NCBI GenBank assembly: GCA_034687125.1
Contig: JAQGBZ010000014.1
Span: 248,001 to 312,000 of the forward strand
Source of the DNA: Neelides folsomi
Lineage: Eukaryota; Arthropoda; Collembola; Neelipleona; Neelidae
Length of the DNA: 64,000 bases
Direction: 5' to 3'
The translations under genes were made by a program, and so were the position numbers. The notes under the pieces were generated by a model. It worked only from the letters and a program-made list of their open reading frames with translations. It was not told where the DNA came from and did not search any database. Below are positions 53,459 through 64,000 of the stretch, piece by piece (within the stretch, counting starts at the first letter, position 1; every line of letters begins with the position of its first letter).

Positions 53459-54030
53459 GCGAAGTTAAATTTATATTTTTACGAGTTTCTTCAAATTATA
53501 ATTCTTATTGTAACATTTTCTAAGAAGCAATTCAAATAAATTGTCAGCCAATTCTTATAAAAGAAATTCTCATGTTATACATATAGAATATGAAACTAAA
53601 TTCTTTTTTCCGATTAAGGATGAATGTTGAAGAATCGTATTATTTTGTAAAAATGTTCAACGTTAAATTCAAATTAGTATTACAGAAACTTTTTATTAGT
53701 TTATGTTTGGTTCCTATTATTTCATGGAATAAATAATTACGTCTTTTCAATTCATGTTTTATTTCATTTAGCAATTGAATTCGTCTTTTTTACTACAATT
53801 TATAACAAAAGATCAAAACTCATAAATAATATACATTTAACTGAGGAGAGCTGAGGAGAACAACATTTTACATTTCATGATGTGAATATCATTTAAATAC
53901 ATAAAACTAAAATAAAATGGAAATAAAAGGAGCAACTACAACTACAACATGAATAGAATCAAATTTCAGTCTTTCATCTGAATCCCGAATACTAAAATTT
54001 GTATTTGTGACACATGAGTGATACGAGTGT

Positions 54031-54275
54031 TTAGCTATTAGGGGCTTGACACTTTGATTCATCTGCAAGAATTAGGAAGCATGGATTAGGAGATTTTGCA
54101 AAAATTATCTTTTCAAAACCTTACTTGAATGGAACGTGACTCGAGAAGGCCCTTGGAATTTGGATGGGCAGAGAACAAGGCGAAAGGCCTGCAGATATTG
54201 TTTGTTCATAAATACGTAAATTATGGGATTCACACAAGCTGAGAGGTAGATGAGGATGTAACCGACGACATGCAT
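54031..54275 (-). pseudogene. Orphan 3' end (TM7 and tail) of a rhodopsin-class GPCR
   Basis: On the minus strand, 54125-54275 encodes MHVVGYILIYLSACVNPIIY followed by VFMNKQYLQAFR, a clear seventh membrane helix with the NPxxY motif and helix 8. It ends at a good donor (A|GTAAGG). After a 62-bp intron and a TTCTTGCAG acceptor, 54031-54062 adds NESKCQAPNS and a stop, in phase. So this is the genuine last part of a GPCR gene, probably a peptide receptor. The upstream 1 kb to the LDLa-CUB gene shows no TM1-TM6 sequence, and directly upstream of the helix an in-frame TAA blocks the nearest AG (TTGGATTAG). A later AG (CTACCTCTCAG) could act as acceptor and begin the exon within TM7. It is either a fragment left by rearrangement or the distant last exons of a gene that starts beyond the LDLa-CUB locus. 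Confidence 0.75.
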
Positions 54276-55337
54276 TATGGATTATGCATACCTAATCCAA
54301 CTATATGTTCTATTATAAATACATTTAATGATAAGATTTTATAAATCATAAGCTGGCTTGTAATCAAACTCCAATTCTCAGAGACTGCAGAGCGAAAGAA
54401 AGTGTTAAACAGTAATAATTATTTCAACTTTGATTAGACTGAAACTTTGATTAGAAAATATTTAATCATAGGTATTTTAACTGCAAACAATTCTCCTAAG
54501 TATTGATATTGAACAAGACATGGAGGTTCTCATCAACACAATTACTTTTACTCAACATCATTCTCCAATTCAACGTTAGTACACAAGCACAATGATTCAT
54601 CTTATACGCATCCTCAATTAAAATGTGTTCCATGAATGCAATAACAAATTTTCTTTGACTCAACATTGGGGTAATAATTTCAGAAGTATTTCTAAAGTCA
54701 TAAACAAGCAGTAAACGAGCACAATCGTGAAATATGAAACAAAATGGCAAGAAAATTCCTATTACTCTATAGTTATCCATTGCTTATTTCTTATTTTTAT
54801 ATGTAATATCTTACTCCATTATTAAAATGTATTCATTATATTTATATTTAATATTTCTTCATAATTTAAATATATAATCATTAGTTTAACTAAAATAAAT
54901 TGTATTAATTAAATCTTTATTTAAACTTAATGTACTTAAATTGTAAAATCAACATTCAAATTGTTTTTCTGAATAAATCGATATCATATATCATATTACA
55001 TACATAATGGAGATACAGATAATTGGAAAAAAATGAGCTAAAATAAGTAAACGCATTTCCTATATAATAGCCTAGTATTAACAAGTTCGTCTTTTGATCC
55101 ATGATGAAGAAGGATGTTCAACTTTCAATCTGTCGAGTATTCATTTTTCATTGTCTGGAAAGGAGGAAAGTAAAAAATTGATAAACGAGACATTCGAGAA
55201 TTTTGAAAGTAGAGAAAGTCATGAATAGGGAAAGATCTATAAAATCATATAACAAAGAATTACCCATTAATCAAAGAGCAGGGCTAAACTGTAGTTTCCC
55301 GATCGATCCGAATGTACTCGACAGAAGCCTCGTCATA
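54276..55337. other. Stretch between GPCR fragment and LDLa-CUB gene
   Basis: AT-rich. One 94-codon minus-strand frame (54496-54780) has a hydrophobic start (FLPFCFIFHDCARLLLVYDF) but no recognisable GPCR helix motif and no splice link. An imperfect palindrome (CATGCATTATGGATTATGCAT) lies at about 54269-54290, right at the edge of the GPCR fragment. Confidence 0.4.
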
Positions 55338-58300
55338 TCAAGAAACGGAGTCATGCGGGTCAAAAGGCATATCACGGGGCGGCGGGATCGGCACACGTCT
55401 CTTGCTTTCCAATGTCGAACAAGCCGAGCTTCGTCCTGAGGCTTTCCCCCTCGAGTTCATCACGACCTTTTTGACTCCCAGACAAAGAACGACAAGAAGA
55501 CAGCAGAAAGTGGCCGAAGCTACGGCGGCCGCAATTGGAACGTAGACAGCAGGCGACATGAGTTGGCCCATCGTAAGCCAAAATGAATCACAGGATTTCT
55601 CATCAGCGAGGGAAATGGGGCAATGAACTTCCCCATCGCACCAGAGCTTCTCACTTATACAGGCATTGAGTTCGGGACAAAATGACGAGCACACTTTCCT
55701 CTCCGACACTTCCCCACTCACCAGATGGACCGAATTGGTATCTCGGACCTCGTCCTCGAACATGGCCAGAGTCTCCTCGTCCCATAATCCCCCTCGACGA
55801 GACGAATTAAACGTTTCCTTTTCTCCATGTTCGGCTATATTAAGAGCCGCCTTCATTTTGGCCGACATGAGTTCTAGCCAATGGATCCGATACGTCCCCG
55901 ACTCCTTTCCCACAAACTCAACCACAAACTTGGAAGGGGAAAAGGGATAGAGGGGAGAGTTGTATTGGGTGAAGTCTTCCGAGTAAATCTCCACAGTCTG
56001 GCCGCTCTTCCGGGCCATTGAGTTGGCATTGGAAGAAGGACAAATCTTCTGGACGAGTTTGTTGTTTTGGTCGTAGACAAAAATACGGTTTTTGGTCTTG
56101 GGACAACCTCGTTCAAAAATCCGACTCGCGGGAGATTCCGTTGAAGTCGTCGTGGTACTATTGCCCCGAACTTTCGGCTTCGTCCCGGTTTCCTCCAGCA
56201 TTGCCATTCCCGGGATCCGGAGATATAAACTATGGTTTTCTCGGGCTTCCAAAAGCCATGGATAATGGTCACACGAAACTTGTTTTTCCCTGATCCCGTG
56301 GATTGTGGAGCTCTCCATTGAAATCATACCAGAATCGGTTCGCATGTAGTGATTGTCCCCTCTGCATCCCGTTCCCCTTCGAATATCATACTCGAAATGG
56401 GTAAAAAAGTGTTCATAGCTATCTTCGCCTCGCATGTTCTCCACTGTGAATTTAAGCTGGATTTTCCTTCCCAAGAAGGTAAATGCGTATTCCCGGGTTG
56501 AATTCCCACAAAGACACGTCTCATGAGTGGTGATGTTCGACCCAGGCCATATCAATTCATAAAGCCGGATTTCGCTTAACGGTCCTGAAGTCACATTTGA
56601 GGACCCATTGTTGTGGAAATTGTAATTGCAAGTGTGGCGGCCAGTTTCAAAATCAATTTTGGACTGACATGGCCGCTCGCCAAAGGATGAGTTAATGACG
56701 GTGAGACGAAGGGACTCGTAGGATTGGAGATGGAATGTGTAGGTGCAAGTGAGGTTTTTACGCCCTCCGCGTCCAAAATCGAAAATGTTCTGGCTAGTTG
56801 TGAAATAACCCCGGGGCTTGATCTTCTGGCTGTAAAATTCCCGGCTACATCCGTCAGACCCCGTGTGCCGGTTCACGAACTCGTAGTGGAAGAGATAGTG
56901 AAGCGGTCGCAGTGCGGTTCCCTACAATCCAATTCCCATTACTAATTCAGTCAACGAGGGGCGGAAGGGTTTAAATTAATCAGAAGACAAAACATTAAGG
57001 TTCTTTGCTAATTTGAAAATAAAGCGACCTCAAGAAGCTGCTGTTCGATGATCAGTCGCGACCCGGCCGAGATGTACGACTCATTTGTGGTGCAAGCACG
57101 GACCAGTCTCGTTTCATTTTCCAGCGCTTTATGGTCGCAAAGCCTGGGGAGGTCATTATCACAATAGGCTCCTAGAAGCACGTCATTTCTGCTGCTGATC
57201 CCGTCCAAAATCCGAAGTCGGGTCGTGCAGTTTCCATCAACGTCCTTTGAATCCTTTTAACAAAACACGCCTCTCTTGGTTATTCAATCCTCAATACGAA
57301 ATTCTCGGTCCTTAAAATCCATTGTTGGACCCGTGAAAAGGAATTCCAATTTAACAGTCAATAATTTAGAATGAAATAAATTAACAAACGCCATTCTGAG
57401 TCAGTCAGATAAGGAAATATAGGAGTGAACTAACAGAAGTTATATTATAGAGATAATACCTATGATTAGATAGTCCTGTTTATAGTAGTTATAAGTTATA
57501 ATGAAAACAATAGAAAAGCAAGAGTATATATATAGTATTTAAATACACAGCTATAAACTATTTATTAAGATACATTAATGCGTTACATAATAATACGATT
57601 AAAATATAAAGATAAATGCATAATGTAAATTCATGATTGTCCTAATGGCATAACTTTCTTCTGTTTGCCTCGCAGGGTTTCCGAATTTCCTTCCTCGTTT
57701 CATTAAAATAAAGACAATAAATAGGGAAAGCGGAAGGCGTACCTTGATTAAGCTTCTGCGGTAGGAAACAAAGTAGATCCAAATTGCTTCCGACTTGCTT
57801 CCCTTGAACTCATAGCGGCAAGTCGTATTGGGCGAAAGCGTGTGTTTGGGATTCGAGACCGAGCCCATTTTCCCTATGATCCAATTTCCTCCATGCTCTT
57901 GAGCTTTGAATCCCGGCCACTCCCCGTCTCTCGAGCTTATGAACTATGCATAAAATGGCCAAATGAATGGGACATTGACTCACTTGAAGCGACGGGAGAA
58001 CTTACAACGAAGGAGCATTCCTTCACGTTCGTGTAGTCGGCCATTCCCGAGTCCACAATCACCACATTGACCTCGAGCTCAAATCCGCGGAGGGGAATTG
58101 GGAGCGGAGGGCTCGGCTTGGGGTCTAGCGGATTCCCATACGGGGTCGAGGAGAAGACCACGAGGATCCCGGGACCGGAAGAGGTGATTGGCGGGATGTA
58201 AGAGCCCCCGCAGATCTTTAAAAGAACTGGGTCATTGGTGGTCATGCCGTCGTAAATCACGAGGCTGTCCCGGTTCCCCGTACAGTCCTCCCAAGTGATG

Positions 58301-61300
58301 AACGAGTCCAAGTTGGGAGAGTCGGGCCCTGGCGGACCGGAAGACCCGGCCAGACGACCTGGTATGGACCGGAGCTGGACCTTGTGTGGCTTCATTTGAA
58401 CTATTTGTATGAGGACCCGTTTTCCAGGAGGCGACTCCCGGTGACGGATTGTGTAGAAGCAGGAGACGTTTCGAGGGTAGAGGCCTGGGTAGTTGGGAGA
58501 TTGGATTCTGCATCGCTTTCGATGGCACGAGTCGAGGACTCTGCTGCAGTAAGACCCGGGTACGAGTTCTCCTCTCTCGACCACATTCCCCATGAGCCCA
58601 TATCTGCGTGGGAGAAGAGTCTTATTGATCTAATATCCATATCTCATTTCATACCTAGCTGAGCTCTCTCTCTCAAGAATTTCAAACAACCTTTGGCCTC
58701 TCGCTTGGATTAGAATTTCTCTATGAAAGGTTAACAAAGCTGAAAATTTGGATATTGAAATTTACCGAACAATTTGAATTCTTTCCGAGACTGAGGCCAA
58801 AAGAGCGAAAGTCATTTTTAAATTAATATTTTTCTTCTTTTGTGATCTCAATTTTTAAACTTTCTACTTGTACGATGTTTTTGCTCAAATACATTTATTC
58901 AAATTCGGTTACTTAAATTCTCAAATACCATGTGCTCTTATTTTGCTAATTAAGTTCATAAAGTAAAAAAATAATGAGTCAAATGCTTCTAGCATGGAAA
59001 ACTCCTTGAAAAAGTTAACCGTATTCTACATAATAATACACTTAAAATGAGGGTCAAGATGCAGACAATAAATAAACACAAGATTTTATACAGAAGCCGA
59101 GAAAAGCCTTTTTAACTTTCAAGAGATTTTAAGATTCTTTGCGAAAACTTATTGATATTTATTCCTCTTCGGATTCTATTAAAAAGTTTTCTCATAAAAG
59201 ATTTTGCCGAAAGAGAATACCTTTTATATCCATTTAAGTATTTCATCTATTGAGTTAAATAAAGAGTAAATCGAGTCTCTCCGAAAGAAAGTTTACTCTA
59301 TATTTAAAAAAAACTTTTGTTTATCTCTTTCTTATCCGATGAATCTTGGAACATTTTCATCCTTTCATCTCTGAGGAGAGAAAAGTAAAATTTATTTTAA
59401 TTAGTGTCAAACCTCACAACAGCAACGGAACGTGGGATGAATTTGTAGCGGATCTTAAAGTCGAAATCGAACGGAGGTGTGAAGATGGAAGGAACTGTGG
59501 ATTTTTCTCCTTTCGATGAAGCTTTCTCTTCTTTTTCGCCTTGTGGTTCGGGGGCTTTTAAGTTGCCAATACTGAGAGTCAGAGCCACGGCACTCATCTC
59601 GCTGAAATACACCGAATAGCCAGATCCAGACCCGCACCAATGACCACCCGTGATCGGACGACTAATTTCAGCAACCTGCAGGCAAACGTTATAGCTTTTC
59701 CTATATTGTATTATGCATACCTAGTATATGATACATAGGTAGTATGTAGTATATTCCAATATAGGTATACATATCATATGGATTTAAGAATCATCACTCC
59801 ATTACTCTTTGTACCTAGGTAAAAAATTCATATTTTTCATGTAGGTAATCATAATCATGCGAGTGTTACTCTATTTGTGAAGTATACTTGTGCATAATAT
59901 GTGTATAATATGTAGTAGAATTGTGTACTAATTTTTATGTTTTTCACGTTTTTCATGTTATTCAAGTTTTGAACTAAAATAATAACTCGGGGTTAGTACG
60001 TGCTAACAATATTTGGATAAATTAGCGATAATTACCTGGAGGGATCCAGAAGGACATCCGTCGAAATTAGACGAAGTGAGATCTCCTATGTTGATTGAGT
60101 CAAATATGATCTGCAAAAGTTAGAGAAGAAGGAAATTAATAAATGGAAGTGAGTTTGTTCCTTCCAATTTGTGAAAGTTTAATTAGGAAATGGCGCTATA
60201 AAGATTTCTTATACTTTTAAGGTAAAAATTACTTTATAACACTTACATAAATATTACATGAACTTTTTCTTTTGAAAAGAAAATTTTATTAAATACTAAA
60301 AAATAGTATAAGACCTTACATACATAGGTGAGTACAAAAGTTGAAAGTTTTGAAAAGGAAAGGAAAAAAGTTTGGAAAAATTAAACCTTTGCAATTTTAT
60401 TATGGCCCAGGACTCAAACGCCCTTTCACATCCCTCTAAAAGAATTTAAGAATTTCCATTCATAAAAATGTAATTTACGATGAACAAAGTTGGAATTCAA
60501 CTTTTTGGAAATTTCATAAGGGAAAGTTATTTCCTTATTGTCGCGCAATGAACATCCATGTCCCTTTTTTAATGTGGACAAAGTTGTTTCATCGGGTCGT
60601 GAACTCGTGGAATGTGGAGAGACAAGGAGAAGAAGATTGAATAACAACAAATGTAAGATTCGGAGAAAAGGGCGAGTGAAAGTATTTGAGAAGGAAATTG
60701 AATCGAAAATCAATATACATGCATACTCTCTCAGTATGTTTCAATTTTGAATGTATCTTTTTCTTTAGCCATCTTTGAGTAAAATAGAAACACTTAAGGG
60801 CCATGGCCATAAGATACCCAGGTACATAAATGTATGAATACATAATACCTACACATTAGTAATATGGGTAGAGTATCTTATACTTGATAGTTATAATAGA
60901 GTCGTTAGGTTTACCTAGTATTATAAGTACTCTTACGACTATACTTACAAATTACTTTTATAGAGGAGCTACACAAGTTTAATGCGAGATCGATCCACTA
61001 TCTGGAACCAAAATCATTGTTGTACTCATTGTGAATGATGAAAATTCATTTAAACGAACCTGGAAAGATCTGCATGTATGATTAATAATTAGGAATTCCG
61101 TTCGTAAGTACTCTACTCATTCTTACTCGTTCGTAGAAATCGTAATCGTATTCGAACTTATTAACGCATGGTTGGAAATTTATATTGCAATAATTTAATA
61201 TTGTTAGGTATAACTTTTATAAAACTATTCAATATATAGCACTTATTTAAAAAATTAATTTTTATTTGTAGTATCATAGATGGAATTAGTGAATATTTAC

Positions 61301-62785
61301 ATTTACACAAACCTATATATATAGGTTTATAGCTATTTAATTTGATGAGTTGAGGATATACCATAAATATCGTAGTACAGTTTTATATACATTATTCCCA
61401 GTATAAGTACGGTAAATTAAAAAGGGATTTATTCTTTTGATTTTCATTAATTGAAAAAGGAGAGTTGAAAGGAGAAAATGAGATATGTGAAGAGTTCCTT
61501 TGAATGAAGAAAATGAAGAATCGTCAAATTCTTCGATTCCATTCTCGATTCTCATTCACTCACATTCAGCACGATTTACAAGGAATACTTTTTCTTATAT
61601 TTGAGTAAAAGCAGCGGTATAAAAGTTATAGGGCATAACATAAGTTATAACTACTGGACTCTTATAGTTGTGAAGTTAGTATGAATGGAAATGAATAGTA
61701 CAAGTCAAAGTTAAAGAGAAGGAAGAACTTTTGAGAGATTCAAAATGAAAAAAAGAGGAGCAATATCTATTGTAGATCTTATCAATTCGGAGAAAGGGTC
61801 GTGAAAGTGCGTTGGAGCATATTGTGTTAAATTTTATAATACTGAGGGGAGAATCTTTTATAGTTGGATTGTGAGCGCGAGCGTATAAATATTTAATTGC
61901 CATCAAACCTTCCTCCATTACCTGAACCAAATCTCCAAAATTGTCCCCGGCGGCGGCGAAAGTGAGCTGACAGACAAAGTATGACTGGGCCTTCTTTCCT
62001 CCGGCCGTATTTGCACTTGGGAGGATCCCTGGCTGAACACCTGATATGGTTTGTGAAGAAAGGGAGAGTGAGTAAGTGGAGCCCCATTCCCCATAGTACG
62101 TCCGGTTACAGGCTACACAAATTGAAAAGAATCCCCTCTGAGGAAAAGGATCGATTTGTCTCAAGCGACTCTGAAGCGAATCTTTCTTGTTTCATTTTCT
62201 CTTACGAGTGCAGAATCTCGGCTCGTCGGAAGTGTCACCACCACCGCAATCGTCGATTCCATTACAAAATTTGTCACTCGGAATGCACTTCTTGGCTCGA
62301 ACACAACTGAACTCGGAGATCCGGCAAACGCTCCGCCCGCCGCGGTTCCCGCTCTCTGCAATCATTCCCAAATGAGGTGCTCATTAGCCGCCCGGGTAAT
62401 TGGAAATCAGGAGAGCGGGCGGGATGGGGAGAAATTAAGTATGGTAATTTGGAGGAATTAATTCTGGGAAGAAACGGAGCTTTCACTTACGCTTCACAGA
62501 TGAAGGGCTCGCGGTGGAATTTATGAGCTCGTTGGCTCCCAAGCTTTGGCTCGCATTCAACTCGGGTTCGGAGATTGTGTGATTTGCGAAGATCGTGTCG
62601 GCTCTTTGTACTTCATTGGAGTCAAGGCAGTTTGTAGCGAGGATCCGCGAGGAGTTTAAGAACCGATCTGAACAATTGATTGGGATCGCGACCCTTACCG
62701 AATTCCCATCTTGAGCAATCGTGTAGGACAAGATTTGAGTCAACAAAAGGACCATTGACAACTTTGGGTTTCTTAATTGAGCCAT
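55338..62785 (-). CDS. LDLa-CUB-repeat single-pass transmembrane receptor
   Basis: Nine minus-strand exons join in phase: 62491-62785, 62206-62355, 61922-62112, 60036-60110, 59413-59675, 58006-58603, 57743-57943, 57029-57253, 55338-56921, giving 1193 aa. Order of parts: signal peptide (MVLLLTQILSYTIAQ, about residues 11-25); a glycosylation-rich stretch; LDLa 1 (CRISEFSCVRAKKCIPSDKF...CNGIDDC, about 110-145); CUB 1 starting TPCNRTYYGEWG and including GGHWCGSGSGYSVYFSE; CUB 2 (CRIQSPNYPGLYPRNVSCFY...DSLVIYDG); two or three more divergent CUB-like modules (to about residue 1010); LDLa 2 (CPELNACISEKLWCDGEVHC); one membrane helix (YVPIAAAVASATFCCLLVVL); and a tail of about 50 aa with PIPPPRDMP, a possible SH3 ligand. 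Arthropod proteins with the same CNRTYYG/NYPG order exist, mostly uncharacterised; Drosophila Culd and nematode LEV-10 combine the same domains but orthology is not shown. The role is probably extracellular adhesion, scaffolding or endocytic. Exon 5 uses a weak donor (AG|GTTTGA). Confidence 0.88.
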
Positions 62786-64000
62786 AACGGAGCGAGTGGG
62801 GAGGGCGGAGAGATGCGGCGATTAATCTTCACTCTCCTAATCTTTGCAGATTCCTTCCCTTTTCCCTCCATCATTCCCCGTCATTTCCCCCATCATTCCT
62901 CTCCCAGACCTCTTCAGCCTTCCTTCCCTTCCTGTTGAAATATTTGTAAATGAGCACGGAAGATCTCATCGTAATTTATTGCTCGAGACTCACGTCTTGA
63001 TGCATTAGTACATTTTTAGTTGTAGATAGGCTGTGTGAGACTCACGGACTCCAATTTGCATACGTGCATTGTTTATCAAGGGTGTACCAGGGGAAAAAGG
63101 AATAAAAATTTCATTTTAGGAAACCCCTGGAATTGATTGCAATAAGGGTTGGACCTTGGTGAAAATGCCCGGTTTTATTCCTTTCACTCTGAGTGGAGGA
63201 CTTTCCTCTACATCCAATATTCATGGAAAGTGTTATAAGGTACGCATGAAACCCGCCCTGATTTATCTATGCCAGATGGAATTGCAAACTGAATTTTTAA
63301 ACTGGCGTGAGATTCGTAGAAGGACAAAGATGAGGACAACAAAAGGGAACATGACAAGGAACAATTCGCCCGGCTTAAAATTTAATGGTCCATTCTCTCG
63401 GATTTGCTTTCTTTCTCACAGCTTGAATTTGATTAAAAACCTTTCTGCCTCTTTTTCGCGTCCCACAAATTCACAAATATTTTTCTCCAATTTTAAAAGC
63501 ATTCGTGAATAACTCTAACCCGGCTCATAAAACCATTACGTGGATATCTTGAAAATACCACGTATTTGTACCATATCATAGAAATGTATATATGAATATC
63601 ATTTCTAAGGGATAAAGATTGAAGCCAGTAATCCCACTCGATACTTTCCTTGAGGGAACAAACTCTATTGGATTTAGAATTAATCAGAGAACACGTTTTT
63701 GCAGAATAAGTTAAATTCTGAATGTATACAAGTCGAAGGGTACATATTTTACGAAATATCTGAACAAATCTCAAGAAAAAATTGATTGAATGAATAATAC
63801 ATGAATGTAAGTTATATTAAGTGATTTAGCTGATTGACCATCACACATGCATGTCTTGTACAAGTCAAAGATCAATGTAATCAATCAATGACATCAGAAT
63901 AAAATATTGACATTTTTGCTCTATTACATGGATAAACCAATGACTAACATAGGTAATTTATATTTAATGACTTTAATAACACAAAATTGTACCATTGCTT
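62786..64000. promoter_or_regulatory. 5' flank of the LDLa-CUB gene, no other gene seen
   Basis: The first 160 bp upstream of the start are pyrimidine-rich on the plus strand (TTCCCTTTTCCCTCC and similar), followed by AT-rich sequence. The promoter is expected here, but no named element can be assigned. The frame at 63156-63512 (+) has no recognisable domain. Confidence 0.35.

Noticed and set aside
55312-56293. Several plus-strand frames of 70-94 codons
   Set aside because: They are shadows of the large last exon of the LDLa-CUB gene on the minus strand.
1-64000. CRISPR arrays, LTR elements or virus-like genes
   Set aside because: No regularly spaced repeats, no paired long terminal repeats and no reverse transcriptase, capsid or envelope motifs were recognised.

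Overview
This window is AT-rich nuclear DNA from an animal. It has short spliced genes with canonical GT-AG introns, long gene-poor stretches, small DNA-transposon relics and patches of cryptic simple sequence. The gene content (an allatostatin-C receptor, a DUF229 sulfatase-like gene, an LDLa/CUB receptor of a kind known from arthropods) points to an arthropod. A crustacean such as a copepod is my best guess, but the lineage below arthropod is inference.

Layout. 1-6.9 kb: no supportable gene. 6.9-9.2 kb (-): a decayed DUF229 sulfatase-like gene. 9.2-27.3 kb: gene-poor, with a 0.55-kb inverted-repeat element (14.1-14.7 kb), a broken PIF/Harbinger transposase (15.2-16.2 kb) and a possible non-coding 5' exon near 11.3 kb. 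27.3-33.8 kb (+): allatostatin-C/somatostatin-like receptor, nine coding exons, 453 aa. 34.7-35.3 kb: a TA-flanked Tc1/mariner-type MITE. 38.7-41.9 kb (+): ABHD1/ABHD3-type phospholipase, nine exons. 43.2-44.9 kb (-): mitochondrial ribosomal protein mL39, seven exons, 377 aa. 45.2 kb: a 156-bp hAT MITE. 46.0-46.9 kb (-): an unrecognised 175-aa protein. 48.4-52.1 kb (-): Topors-type RING E3 ligase, ten exons, 873 aa. 52.9-53.5 kb (+): a 100-aa coiled-coil protein head-to-head with Topors. 54.0-54.3 kb (-): the last two exons of a GPCR whose remaining exons are not nearby. 55.3-62.8 kb (-): a 1193-aa secretory-pathway receptor with LDLa, several CUB domains, a second LDLa, one membrane span and a short tail.

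The genes do not form a pathway. They are independent loci: neuropeptide signalling (AstC-R), membrane lipid turnover (ABHD), mitochondrial translation (mL39), ubiquitin/SUMO ligation (Topors), and an extracellular adhesion or scaffolding receptor (LDLa-CUB). Exon models were assembled by hand by joining frame-compatible GT-AG junctions. Each quoted protein length comes from exon lengths that sum to whole codons, except where noted.

I found no CRISPR array, no tRNA or rRNA gene, no LTR element and no virus-like element. The most interesting items are the orphan GPCR 3' end, the LDLa-CUB receptor with its competing splice donors, the recently decayed DUF229 gene, and an 84-bp hairpin element in a Topors intron.
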